A stretch of 64,000 nt of DNA, from the NCBI GenBank assembly GCA_015847255.1, contig JADLZK010005815.1:124001-188000 (forward strand), read 5' to 3'. The notes under the pieces are model-generated. The model saw only the letters and a program-made list of their open reading frames with translations. It searched no databases and was not told the origin of the DNA. Source of the DNA: Hyparrhenia diplandra. Lineage: Eukaryota; Streptophyta; Magnoliopsida; Poales; Poaceae. A program made the position numbers and the translations under genes. Positions 47,478 through 61,000 of this stretch are shown here, in pieces (position 1 is the stretch's first letter; each line of letters starts with the position of its first letter).

Positions 47478-48319
47478 GGCCCCTTTGGTTCACGGGAGAA
47501 CCAAAGGAAAAAATGTAGGAAAGTTTCCTTTCCTTTTGATGACATCACCATGCCTTTGGATACCATAGGAAACTCACGGGATTCAATCCGGAGGAATCGT
47601 CGTCGTCTCACCGTGCTTTCGCAGGAAAGAAAAATCCGGTTGGATCTCGGGGACGGCGAGGGAAGCGCGAAGGCCGAGGCGGTGCGCGAGCGGCGCACGG
47701 AACTGCGCAGACGGTCGGAGCTCGCCTGTAGCTGGCGTTCTCCCTCCATCACGACGAACACGAGCCCGCCTCGCGGACGCGCCCCGCACCAAGAGCCCCG
47801 CCTCGCCGGACGCCGCGCGGACTAAAGGGGCCCCACCTCGCCCCGGCCGGGCGCTGGCGTCGCCAACGGGCCGCGTGCCCGCCTCGCCTGTTGGCGTGCG
47901 CGGCGTGTTCGGGCCGTGGGATCCGCCGCCGGAACGCAGGGCGGCGGGAGCTCCGCCCGGCCGAGCTATTTCCGTCATCGACCTCCCTCATTGCCCGCCC
48001 AAGATCTGCGTCCGCCGTTGTGTGCGCCTCTGCGCCCGGCGCCGGTGGCGACCGGCCGTTGCGCGGCACCGACCCGTGGCAATCGCGCTGCCTTGGGCGA
48101 GACCCGGCGGCGCGACGAAGGCGCGCGGGCCGGGCGAGGGGCAGCGCACGAAAGGCAACTGCGCTGCCTTGCGGGCGAAGCTCCGGGGCCGCACACGGAA
48201 GGAAAAAGGAAGAGGAAAGGAAAGGAAACGGAAGACCAGAGGAAACGAGTGCCTTCCTTTCCTGCGCTTTAGCATTTCCTATTCCTATCCTGCGTTTCAC
48301 CAACGATCCAAAGAGGGCC
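47478..48319. mobile_element. PIF/Harbinger-like non-autonomous element with GC-rich interior
   Basis: Left end GGCCCCTTTGGTTCAC; right end GATCCAAAGAGGGCC, whose inverse is GGCCCTCTTTGGATC. It is flanked by perfect TTA duplications (47475-47477 and 48320-48322), diagnostic of PIF/Harbinger. Sub-terminal words (TAGGAAA, AGGAAAC) also repeat in inverted orientation. Unlike ordinary AT-rich Tourist MITEs, about 47640-48180 is very GC-rich with long arginine/proline/alanine frames on both strands and no transposase motif. This suggests capture of host GC-rich exon sequence. Confidence 0.8.
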
Positions 48320-48322
48320 TTA

Positions 48323-48836
48323 TTGGACTCGCCAGGCTTCCGGCTTCTAAACACTATTTTTCAGTTTGGCCCATAAAAAGTTCATGGGCCTGTATTTTAC
48401 ACCGGTTTGGGACTGAAAACACACCTGAACAGGCCCTAAAGTGGTTCATCATCACGCTTCACTTTCTTGTTTAGATTGTGAAATAAAATGGGCTAATTCT
48501 CTATCACATCATCCCTCACAAGCTAATAATTAGTACAAAGCATAAGAAATAGGGTGGTTCTAACAAAACCAATGAAATAAACTCAATGATGCACCCACCC
48601 CCTATATTTCCCATTGTAGACTAGAACCATTTACAAATGAGGGAACAATTTACAAACGAGGGAAATCATGTCATCTGGCACGCACACACATGACTCATCT
48701 GAGTCACCAAGGAACCTTGGCCCGATGGAGATCTGTTAAGGGCACCTGTTTCAGCATGTATGAGCTGGAGCTACCAATTTTTAGGTGTCCACTGAACACA
48801 TTCTTCGTTGTAGAGGTCCACATCCCAGAAGAGATC
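48323..48836. other. 3' flank of the EFR3-like gene
   Basis: Likely contains the 3' untranslated region of the minus-strand gene ending at 48837. No separate gene seen. Confidence 0.5.
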
Positions 48837-51800
48837 TTAGCATCCAGACGTTACAAGGAACCGGTCATAGGGACACAGCACTGGCAGCTTACAGGGATTG
48901 GGATGCCTTTGTTCATCAGCTGTGCAGAGAAACGTATCCGCTTGAGGATCCTGCGTAGATGACTGCTCAATCGATGATTCACCATCCTGAAAGTTAAGAA
49001 CCTTTTGAGCACATGCACAATAAGGGTGCGGATCGAGAAAGAGCTGCATGGTGTCACTAACTTTTATTATGCCTAAATAAAGAGATGAAGAAACATTTAG
49101 TTCCTCCTTGGTTGAATCTCAATATCTCATTTTAAATTATCCTATCAGATAAAACATTGAAACTGCAACTTTAGAAAGGAAATGCAAAATAAAAATAAGT
49201 GCCAGCTATATATTATCTAAAGGAAAATTGCTTCCAAGTGACGCTGAAAAATGTACTCAGTTCACTAATGTTATACTGTCAAAGATAAACTACTGGCAGC
49301 TGCTTAGCTGCGGACAGCGCAAGCTGCTCACGATCACTAACCTCTTTTTCACGGACACTCATGCAGACAGATAGCTTTTGCTGCTTCCCAATCAGAAGTG
49401 CTTCACATTGGTTGGCTACCTCATTGAAAGGCAAATTCTGGTTTGTTGAAACTGACAACCTTCCAACATTCTGAGATGTTTCCAAAATCTATACATAAAG
49501 TATACCTCTTCAGGATTCATTAACTTGTAGTAAAAATGCTCTTAGTGAGTATGAAATTATGTTCTAAAAATTGATCGAAAAAAGAAATTGTGTTCTAACA
49601 AGTGTCGAACAATTATTGAATGAAATGCACAAAGATATTTTTTTTTCCCCAGAGCATTTCAAACAAGTTAGAAGAACCAGGAGATAAGTACGTACTGAAT
49701 TAAGAAGCTGGTCGACATCAAGAATGCTGTTACATGGCAGATGTCGCAAGTGAGGTTCTACTAAGCTGTCAGATGCTTCAATGAGAGTATCATCTTCAAA
49801 AATAAATCCCAATGGAATAACCTGCAGAAGTACCATCATAGTAATATAAGAACAAACTGATAAACTTCACAGGTGTTTAGTTGTTCCTTATCTATCACGA
49901 ACAAGACTGATCACCTCCATAGACTTTTGGTGCAGTTTTCCATTTTGTGCGTGAGACTTCGAAGGTGTTTCAGTAAAATGAGATCCCAAACACATGTCAT
50001 CTGCTGAAAATTCCTCAAGCAGCTGTTTTCTAATAGTAGACAATTCTGACTGCAGAGAGAATAACATCAGAGCATTGCCAGATAAACAAGTAAAAGGTTC
50101 ACAGCATGAGGAATAGCATATATATCATAATCTTTTGTGCAGTACCTCTGACAGATCTTCCAAGCTGTCAAGTATAAGAGGCACTGATGTTTCTTTTGAC
50201 TGATCCTCATTCATGCTAATGTTGGAGAGTGATTTCAGAGCTAGATCGTCATCTTCTTTGGAACCATAGAGTTTCGTGCAAGGCTCAGCAGCACTATCAA
50301 GAGCCTGCAATCTAGAGTCTTCTATTAAACAAAGAAATGGATCAACCTGCAACAAGGCACATAGAGAATAACAGGTGAAATATATATTCTCGTTTCTTGG
50401 ACCAATGATCCAACACTGCTGAACAGCTCACTCGAGATCAATTCATAACAGACAGGTCTGTAAAGCAGTAGATTAAATAGTTCTGTACAGGCTTTCAATA
50501 AAAGAAGGGCAACAGTTGACTCAATAACTTGTATTCTCAGAGCTAAGCAAAAAAAAGGCAGTCTGCGCAATTAGGCATGCCGCGGCAGATCCAATAAGAG
50601 CTTCAATATGGGCCTCGGTAGTACTTCCTGAGACCCTGAAATATGAAATCTCAGGCCTGGTAGCAAAAGGAGAGCTTAGCTGGCCCAGGCATGGGCAGAT
50701 GTTCCAAGCCCAAATGAGCCCGTCCTGGGCCTGGGATCTGCTTAGATTGGATGAGTGTTTCATGTACTGTTTTGTTGGGAATGCCTCATACATGTCTTTA
50801 ACTGGCTAATACAGTACCAAAATTCACTGCGGACCTTTTAGTTGCCTGTATAGTTCACATACATGACTTCACCGCAAAATACAAATGAAGCAAAGAACTG
50901 TGTTTCACTTACTGTACTTTCTGTCAACACATGCTTCACAACTGGAATGAGCGCCGGAATGTTAAAAGCTTTCGAGAAAAACACGAGCATTGAAGTTGCC
51001 AAAGTAAAAAAGAGAACGCCTGCGTGAAGGTGGAAGAAAACCTGCAGAGCATGTTCATAGGATTACATTATCAATATATATATATGCAAATTTTGAAGTG
51101 AAAGAAATATCCATGCAGAAAAGATTTGGCAGAAGCACAAGCTTTTCACTGTGTATTAGCATAGTTTTCACTGTGTATTAGCATAGTTACCCAGATATAG
51201 TTATATATGTGAAGTTCAAATTAGCAAGCCTTTGGTTCTGAGTTCCTTAGCTCCTTAGGATTGTGAGGAAAACTATGAAAAGGCAATTGCTAAGTACTAA
51301 GTACTTTGATTCTGAGTTGCCATTGAAGCTCAAGTTAACATGCTAGCAGCATCCCATTTGTACAAGTGTCACCACCACCACGTGACAATTTAGGCACAAT
51401 CTTACATGAAGGAATATTTGTTTCAACTGCCAAATTAAACTATGTCTTAGTTACAGCAAGCTATCTGAAACCGTGAATTGGTTTTATTTTGCCAGTTGTA
51501 TGGTTTTGGGACTAGTTCACCTTATCAACTGGATCATATTAAGTGAACTGCAGAAGCTCCCTGCCCTTTTTAAGGTTCTTCGAAAAAATATCTGAAACTG
51601 TGAATTTCCAGCTACAGTAAATATTACATCTAAGTATAATTAATTAATAGAAATAGGAAGTGGTCAAGTGTGCCTCCCACCGTCGCGGGCGAGTCCGGCG
51701 ATGGCTCCGCGAGGTGTGGCTGCTGCCGGCACCCCCCCTCCGTCTAGGTGCGGACGGTTGCCGGTGCGCGCCTCCCACCGTTGTGGGCGAGTCTAGACAC

Positions 51801-54800
51801 GGCTCCACTTTCGGTTTGGCGGCAACCGGCAACCCTCTCTAGGTGTCCCTCCCTCCATCACGGGCAGATCAGCGGGAGCACCTTCAAAGGTTCGGGGCGA
51901 AAGCTCATGCTCAGCTTAGATCTGTGCGGATCTGGACCAGCGGACGAGGATCTCCTTCTTGAAGGCGTCACTGGAGAACCTTTACCTGTTGCTCCTCCAA
52001 GATCGGCTCGATCAACGCAGTTACCCCGGTACATGGATCGAGGCGAAAGCATTGCCAAGCTCCTGCTTGGGCGGCGATGGTTACGTTTCAGCGTCATTCA
52101 CCTCCCCGAGGAGGCATCATCGTTGAAGAGCTCGTGTGATTTGGTGTGGTAGTCTCAGCATTTTGTTCCTTCTTTTTTTTCGTCCACAAGGCGTATGTTG
52201 TTTTTCGTTCTCAAACCTTTGTAAATCTGCCGTTTTGGGCCTTTTTGAATATATATATTCAGGTGGGAAGCAACCCCCACCCCCCCGCGGTGACAATTCA
52301 AAAAAAAATAGAGCAAAAGGTTTTTCTGGTTGTGCAGTCATGGGCTTAAGTTCATTTCCCCCTTTATAAAGATCTTATATCTAGCTGTTTTTATATATTT
52401 TCATTCCTTTTCTAAGGATGTAGATAAGTTTTTAAAAGAAGATGGCAGAAGCTCATAAGATTGGGCGATTATCCATCAAAGACACATCGATCGCGATGGT
52501 TCCATAGCAACCAGGCTCCCTAGATGATTATAGAATTCAGGCCATGGCAAACCAGTCAAGCCACATCACTGAAGCCACAGCATCACTGGCTTTAGAACAC
52601 CAGCCATCAAAAGAGGACTCTCCTGACTGGGGACAGAGACTCTGAAGCCCAAGTTTTTACAGCAGCCCAAACCAAAATTGCTGGTGAAAACGCAAGCACC
52701 AACATATGACACAGATGCTTTGCAACAATAGCACACCACAGAGCACCTTCCTATATGACAGCCCTTACAACTCTATTTATATCATGAAACCAAGTTAAAG
52801 ACTCAATCTTTTCAATGCAATTGGTTTTTTTTATTATGCAGTCCATGAACCCTAATGACTCATCCCTATATTGTGTCTTGATCTGCATTGCCTTTTATGA
52901 GAAAGGGAAATCAGAACTGTTTGGGCGAATGGACTAAATATGTTTGATAGCCATCGAGCCCAAATGTTTAAAGTCTTTATCAAGGTAGGTTACCCAATCC
53001 AGTACTGAAGTTGTCCCGGTCAAGGCAAGCTATGACTCTTTTAAATACTTCACTGCTCTTAATCTATGTTTGCTTTCCACAATAGACACAACTTTTTTAT
53101 TTCAGAGGTTCAGGTCATTCGCTGTTGCCAATAGATATGTTCTCTACACCGACATGGTCAGCAAATCATGTCACTACTATCTCCATATATACAGCGTGGG
53201 AAAAGAAGTTAGTTACTACTATACATGAACACTGTATTAGAGGGAAATGTACCTGCTTGTAATGAAACACTTCTTAATGAAAAAAGCAAGCTGAAAGCTA
53301 CCAACCAAAACTTCAGCACCTGAGCCCTGTGGTAAGAATAGGTTAGGTACGAACTCAACAAATCAAATCAGAGGGGAAGTGGCAAGGAGGGAGGGAAATT
53401 ATGCAAGGATAAGCGTGCAGTTGATTGTGTTCACGCTTCGATCAACAATCTAGCAAATCACACAAATGAGATTTAAAAAATGAGTAAATGACAGATTTCT
53501 GTGTTTGGTTGTGGATCTTTGTTAATGGTGTTGAATGTGAAAAGTAAAATGGATTGCCAATACCGAGCAATACACTACACAATAATATTGACAGCATTAT
53601 GACCTTGTTTCATACCGACAAAGAGTAAAGCCAAATACATGACATGTTTCGGATATAAAGCAGAGTAATGTGTCCTCTCACCTTGGCTCTAGAAAACAAT
53701 AGCATCAAGCTGTAAGTATGAGAAATTGCTTCATAATTCCGTGGAACATTTTCAGGTGACAGTGCCTGAGTCCATAAGGAGGAAAGAAGAAGTTTTGCCT
53801 GACGAACACTGAGCATGAGGGTGACAGCATCCTGCATGTAAATAAATGATACCTTTTATTGTAGTGAGAAAGGAAACAAAACAGTTACTAGAGGATCTAT
53901 TAGACACAAAAAGGGAAAATCTAACACGGACCTTTTCCTGATTTGGAATTGGTTCACTCGAAGCACTTGTATCTGTGGAAGGGGAAGAGAAATATCTTTT
54001 GTACTAGCCATCCTTTTTGAATAGTCTGTGACTTGAATAACTTTGCATCATTTGCACCTATCTCATCTGCATTCTCACTGATGGGCAGTAGCTTTGTGTT
54101 ATCCTGGAGCGGACTTTCACGAAATGAAAGCATGGGTCTTTTAAGTTTCCCAAACAAAGCAGCAGAAGATGAAAACACCGATGTTGTTCTAGATAATGTC
54201 CTTCGGAGATCAATCTTCCTTGTCCGTGAAGTGTCTGCAAATGAGCATGGAGCAACAGAAGAGGGAACAAGAACAACAGAGAAAATCCGATGTGCTCCTA
54301 AATGTGTCTCACAATCTGGATAGACCATTGCTAAAAGCAGTTGATGAAATAATGCCTCAGGAAATGCCTACAATGTGTAGTATATCACGTAAAGAGCTGG
54401 TATATTTAGTAGAGGATGAAGAAAAATATTGTTAATCAACTTACTTTGCTCTGATGTGACAAGTTTGGTAATGATGCAACTATTTGAGCAGTGCGATATG
54501 CTGCTGAGATAGTATACCGTGCAACAATCATAGAACTTGAAATATTTTCCAGTACTACCGCTAATGTATCAAGGATAGGTCCAGCATCACCGACCTGAAG
54601 AGGATAAAAATAATTTAACAAATTATCCATAGACTGCAGCTGTAGAGCTATAAATGAACAAAAAATAAAGCAATACACCTCTAAAATATATTTAGAAAAA
54701 TTGACCTTTCTAGACAACTGAACAAGACATTCATCTACAGCTTTCCCGTATCTGCTATTCCATGTGACCATGTTGTCTCAGGACCTGCATCACTGGCCAA

Positions 54801-57800
54801 GGATTGCATGCTTTTACCCATATGCCTGACCATATCACTTATTGAAGCCATTAGTGCTGTAGAAGACTGAGCTTTGGAGTGTTCAGCAAAGGCGTGAAGT
54901 AACTTCGATGATATCTAGATCCATATCTGGTTGTTTCAATACATTCTTGTGTTCAAGATGCTTGACTAACATAGACAACAATATATGAGCATTCTGTCCT
55001 GGCATACAATGATGTAAATATCTGTCAGCATCAGCCATGGTTGAAGACAAGAATGCCTATATAGATTATATAAATATCACAAATAAGTGCAAAATGTATA
55101 TACTAATCAAATATGAAGATTGAGGGAACAATGAATACCAGATTTCTCCATCACAATCTGCATATCCAGCAGGACACACAGCGCAAATCCTTTAGAAGGT
55201 GACCATAGATTGTTATTATCAAAATAACGAAATATAGCTTCCAGAACTCGTCGCAATGTTGTTCCTCCCCTGGATATTCTAGCAAGGTTATGTAGACAAA
55301 TCCCTGACCAAAAAATTTGGACTTGTTGATTCTTCTCTCTGGGGAAAATGATTAAAAGAGATAATATATTAGATAAATTTCATACAGTATAAAACTAAGT
55401 GTTCCATATGCCTGAACTTTATTTACATTGTCAAACTTAATTCACCGTGAACAGCTCTAATTACTTTCCATGAAGGAACCCTTGTCAAAATGGTAACAGC
55501 AGGAGGTTCATGACCTTCAGCTTTGAGGACTTCATCCACCCACTGAATTCGTCTATCCTCAACAGTAGCATCATTATCAGCATTTGCATATGGGCTCTCA
55601 TAATTTTCCAGAACTGCAGAAACAACCTGTGAAATCATTGAACAGTAGTAGCTGAGAATTGAGGAGCGGTGGAAATTATAATGACACATCATTCTTTCCA
55701 GGCTTCCTGCTATATGATGCCGGAAGGAATTGTATATTACAAGTTAATAGCTAAAGGGAATGACCAAAAGCTTTATCCTGCGTGATTTGGACAAAATTTA
55801 CAAGGGTATGAACCACCCGGGACATGTCCAAGCTATAGGCCACCCTAAGGGATCATATCTAGAACTCTAGATCTATTTACAACATTAAATACTGGAAAGC
55901 ATTATGGGTTACTGAATTATTCAGAATCATCAAAGATAAAGGCTTTGGTTGGGGTAACAACTGTTTACTTTACTTCTTATCAAAATCAACTAAGCAGCTT
56001 AAGGGGGAAGGGAAAATAACGCACTTACATTATCAAGCTCTGCAGACATATGGGAGTGCTCACCCATAAACCAAATCTGCAAGCACACAAATCAACATTA
56101 GGCATTAAAATTCTGGGGAAACGGAAAGAAATGCAAATGTAGCAGAGCAGAAAATGGAATGATATTTTTGTATAATTTTGTTGGAACATTAATGGCCATT
56201 CTATAAGAGGGCGGGGTGGGGGGGGGATTGAGATCCAAAGGATTTAGTTCAAGTTTGACAAAAAAATATCCACAGGTCCTAAGAGGGAACATAGAGACAC
56301 ATTCTCTTTCCCAGATGGGGCGGTCCACGATCATCGTTTGATAGAAGCGATTGAATTGATTATCTTGAATAGTATGGTGTGTAAGAAAGAAAGGACATTT
56401 AAAATATCACATCATACTATGAATTACTCCCATCAATGAATACATAATGCAGGACAAGCTAATCTTAAACCAAACAGCTGCACACCAAGAAGGCCACATG
56501 CAATAACAAGAGAAACAAATACCATAGATGAAAGAGCTTGTAGCCCAGCTGCATGAAGAATGCATATCTTCTCCTTTTCACCCATCTCTTGGGCCAGATG
56601 ACATAGTTTAGGAATCTGATTTTCTAAATTGAACATGTAAGTGCTGTCAACCTGCAATGAGAAGTTAATAATCCACGAGTCAAAACAGTCTAAAACGAGA
56701 CTAATAATACATTATGCATCATTTTGATGCTACACGAATGTTTAGATACCTGATTATTTATAAAGTCAAAAGTGTTTGACATGCTAGTCTCCATAAAGTC
56801 ATCCTGTCTATTTTGCTCCAATAATGTCTCCACAATTGTCAGCAAGCTGTTGGCAAAAAGTGGCCTGCAAAGCAATGGCTTCATCCATTACAGTAATTGT
56901 TCTTGTTTATATATAAACTAAATTTCATTTATCGATGCAACACTTTCTTATTAAAGTTCCAATACAAAATGAGTAAGAGCATGTTTCCTATAAGAAAAAT
57001 ATCTAAAGTTTTTGCTCCAAATACAAATTCAAATGTTGTTAGAGAGCAAAGTCCATCTAAAATTGACAAAAAAAATAATAATGATCATTGAAGAAAAAAA
57101 AATAATAAGTTGTCGCTGAAGGTATCAAATTACAATGCTTTGAAACTAGAAACGTATGCCATATGCAAAGGAGAAAATGTGGCTATGTTTATAAGTAGAA
57201 AAAACTTTACAATTGCTCCTGACAAGAACATATCACCTTTCGGTAGATTGCCATAACAACTTTCACTGAACCATAGCGCTCAGCCCTAAGTTCCTTGTAG
57301 CATTTTTGCTCTAAGTAAACTGTGATCTGTAAAGGAACATACATAATTTTCATGACAGTTTTCGTAATTGAATTCAAGTTACACTTAAAACTATACAGGC
57401 AAGGCATAAAAAGAAATAAACCTTTGGAACACGCATAGGATTCCTTGAAATATATTCGCACAGTTTCCCTATCTTGCGATCATTTGGTCCTTCATCCTGA
57501 AAAAGAAGAACAAGGACTTTTGCAGCTCTCACATTGTACTGACTTGCCAAAACAAAGGTTCTTATAGTTATGTGTCCATTCTTGAAAATATAATGACAAC
57601 AGAAATTTTACAATAATCGCCTCCATGTCTACAACAAATACTTTTGTGGAGGTAGAATGTGTTACAAAACGAACCAAATAGAAACAATAACTATAATGGA
57701 GAATCTCAAACCATGCAACATTATATTGTCCCTGATACAGAGTAATGATAGGTAGGCTATAGAAATAGTGACCAGAATTATTGAGCATTTGTAAAAGATG

Positions 57801-58050
57801 TGACCTGTGTTCGAGGGAAGATTTCTGCAAGCAACTTCTTGTAGCGCTTCACGGATGGCGGGACCTTGTCCGCAGGGATGGGCAAATGAAACAGAGCTTC
57901 TCGCATGCTGTCGACACCTCCCTCGAGATCACGCCCATCGACATAAGGGTTCTTAGGCTTCACCAATGCTCCTCCGCACAACATATGGGCCACTCCACTG
58001 CTCGCACCAAACCCTGATAGAAGAAAACTTTTAGTCAAATCACAGCCCAT
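48837..58050 (-). CDS. ARM-repeat protein, SEMI-ROLLED LEAF 2 / EFR3-like
   Basis: Nineteen exons: 57805-58050, 57422-57496, 57211-57326, 56750-56864, 56523-56651, 56029-56076, 55427-55626, 55139-55338, 54706-54998, 54445-54594, 53932-54367, 53682-53831, 53253-53326, 50913-51041, 50146-50346, 49915-50049, 49696-49821, 49294-49488, 48837-49043. The product matches plant EFR3-like proteins (rice SRL2 group); EFR3 scaffolds PI4-kinase at the plasma membrane. Hallmarks: SVKRYKKLLAEIFPRTQ, LEQKCYKELR, WVDEVLKAEGHE, ILLSMLVKHLEHKNVLKQPD, AYRTAQIVASLPNL, AHRIFSVVLVPSSV, SRTTSVFSSSAALF, LSPENVPRNYEAISHTYSLM, and the end LPVLCPYDRFLVTSGC. Indels interrupt the frame near 54888, 54773, 54016, 53980, 53280 and 51006. 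With corrections all phases close at 1074 residues. An in-frame TGA just upstream fixes the start at 58050; MGCDLT allows N-myristoylation. Confidence 0.88.
51146..51188. repeat. Perfect 22-base tandem duplication
   Basis: TTTTCACTGTGTATTAGCATAG occurs twice in a row in an intron of the EFR3-like gene. A recent duplication or slippage; no function is apparent. Confidence 0.85.
51655..52314 (+). mobile_element. Possible retroposed insert in an EFR3-like intron
   Basis: A GC-rich segment unlike the surrounding AT-rich intron (bases 51660-52110) is followed by a T-rich 3' part (TTTGTAAATCTGCCG) and an A-run at 52303-52311, the layout of a retroposon with its tail. It encodes no recognisable domain. 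I could not find a convincing target duplication. Confidence 0.4.
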
Positions 58051-61000
58051 GGATCAATCACAATTTTCAAGCATGCCCCAACTAGCAAACAAACCAAATC
58101 AATTGCAAGTTGCAACTACTGCATTAGCAACATGCCAAACGCTCCTCAAATCAATCACTATCGCTCACCACCAAGCGCTAATTCCACGAGCCACTTGACC
58201 AACACGGCACTGCGGTCAAAGCAACATTACCAATCAAACATTCAAGAACGTGATGGATTGCACGCGAATGAAACAAGCATCCACCTGTGACCAGCCACAC
58301 AGGCCCATCTAATGCCCACTGCAAAGTGATTGGTCCATTTGATCACTGGTGTATATTTGCAAATTGCGATTGATCTGTTCTAAATAATTTGGCTAAAAAA
58401 GTTGCTGTATCAGGTCTACTTGCTTCTACTGTTTGACAGTATCCTGTTCCTCAAATCTAATCTATGTTGGTGCTTCTACACGTCTCAGATCCTCCGTAGT
58501 CCCCTGAAAATATGCAAGACAAAATCATAGTCTTACATACTATGAATGGCAAGAAGCATTTGATAGTGCTGCTCCTACTAAACATGTGGTCAGAACCAAT
58601 TAAGATGCATCAGCTTCACTGGTACAAAATAATGCTGAACCAGCCAACCAACTCTTGCGCCTGCAGCCTATCTACTCGCTGTTTCAGTGACATAGCAGAA
58701 CCCAGAATCGGTCAGAAGAGTGTGCGCTTGCGAGACAGCAGTATGTGATATTATTTGTTTCCAACAAGAGATCACAGATGTGATATTATTACTCAAGTCA
58801 GCACCACTAACAAATGACCACAAGTTGTACATTTTATCGGTAATTATCTTACCTATCAGCTACATGCCTTAATGTTTAGTTTTGGGTTCAAAAAATAGAT
58901 TAACAAAATTAGAAGCCAACACTACTCTAACTAATTGCTTCTACCAGATTACAAGGACATGGACTAACTTCAAAAATTTTGCTACAAGGCCACTGCTATA
59001 GAGCTCTCTTAGGAAACAAAACCACAGACATTATATTTTGTTCACATGCAGTTTTTCAGAAGTCGAATATATTAGGACTAACATGAAACAGATACATGCA
59101 GTTCAGAACAACAATTGCACCATACCAGCCAGGCACAAAGCAGCCCAATTGCTCTAGAAGTGACCTTGGAGGCAGCTCTATAAAAGTACGAGAAAGCTAT
59201 GTTAAGTACTGCCCAAAAAAAGTTCATTTGGCGTGCCAGCAATGTGTAATGAGAAAGGTATCGCAATCATCTCTTTTTCCTAATTGAACGAATATTATCC
59301 TGAACTTCAGAATCGGGACTAGAGGTGATATTGACCCTTGAACTCATTTGCATTGACAATTCCTCGGAGAAATTACACTTGGAATTATGGGATCACTTAC
59401 ATTATTAATGAAAAAGGTACACAGTTTTTTTTTTTAATGAACGGTGAGATTGGCAGCAATGATGCACAATTCTTTGCTTGCAATAATAGTGTCCAGGTCT
59501 GCATCATCTTGAATTTTCAAAGGAATTATTTGATAGATCCTTTCAAACAATTGTTAATCGATCCTAATATCATTCCACACGGTTTCCCCATTTGCTGCTG
59601 TAGTGCTAGACTATCCTGACAGTCCAATCAAATCAGATCCTAAATTTTTGAAAAAACAATTCAGCTGCTATTCATACAAAGCAATCAGACATCCAGAATG
59701 TGTGGACTTGTGTATTGTACACATCTTGCGGGCAAAACATACAAACCAATTAACAGATGCAAGCTAGGTCGCCCGTACCAGCAAAAGAAGAAGCTTAGGC
59801 GTCGAGACCCGGCCGCACCGGGAGCACCACGGCGGTGGCGTCCACCACGTTGTGGCATTCCCTCACCGTAACGCCTGAGATGGAACTGCCTTGAAGACGC
59901 ACCACGTGCTCCACATCACCGTTGCGGATGGCCAGATGACGGGAGATACGGCGGCCGCGGTGCGCGTGGGGCCGAAGGCTTGACGAGCGGAGCAGCCTGG
60001 GGCCAGAGGGTGGAGGAGCCGAGGTGCTGGGGCGGAGGGTGGACGGGCCATGCATGCAGTGGAGGAGCGGAGGAGGCGGAGGAGCTGGGGGCGGCGCCGG
60101 GACTTTTGCTAATTTTGGCGCTCGCGTGCGTCTTCACTAATTTTTGTACAAAATCACCCTCACTGTAGTACCACTGTAAAGTATATGTGTTCTTCCATTA
60201 TTTATTCCTCCAAAATTCGTCCAAATCCCAGTTATATTTGGTATCCAGTTTGGTCGGTCCTCGGTAAACCTTTCATCTATTCGTGGCCTTGAATAGTAAA
60301 ATTCATAGTATTTGGTTAGGCTCTTTGCTACCATTTAAATTCTTTGATTTGATTGGGTGTGTGCTGATTTTACCTAAACTGGACCACATGGTTTTTGTAA
60401 GGAAAATCATGGTATTTAGCCAAAAAATAATTTGGAATAAAATGCTCCTTAAATGTCATCCTGCATATAAGAATGTCATAAAAAACACAAGTACACATTT
60501 CCTTTCCTCAACAATGATGCCAGAGTTCTATTCATGGCCTCTTTAAAATTGGCTAGCGCCATGTGTAAATCAAATGTCATCACACAAAACTCATAATGAC
60601 AATTTTGTAACAAAATCTGATGGTTGTCCACATAAGTTCCAAACTAGAGAACCATTGGGCGTGATCTAACACATCCAAAAACAAATTCTTAACAATGGGC
60701 ATTGCCGCATTGGGAATCAGATGATTGTAATAATAATAGCATTCAAGTGTCCAAAATCAACACAAAAGCGTCAGGTAGAGACCTTCTTCACCAACAGAAC
60801 AAGTAGAGGAGTTAAACTGATAAAGAGTAAGAAGTCGGGTAGAAAAATTCCAGACTTGTTTCATGAATCTGGCATTTGATTTTGTCCTTGATTGTTGGAT
60901 GATAACCATTGGGGCAAATACTAACAGGAGTCAAAAGGAATCAAAGGAATCACATGTCATGAGAATGTGGAAGCTTAACGAGGAAAGTCTATCTCAATGG

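Noticed and set aside
47583..48474. Long Arg/Pro/Ala frames on both strands
   Set aside because: They lie inside a Harbinger-type element and reflect GC-rich composition; no domain and mirrored on both strands.
54033..54323. 96-codon plus-strand frame inside the EFR3-like gene
   Set aside because: It is the antisense shadow of a conserved exon (VFSSSAALF region) on the minus strand.
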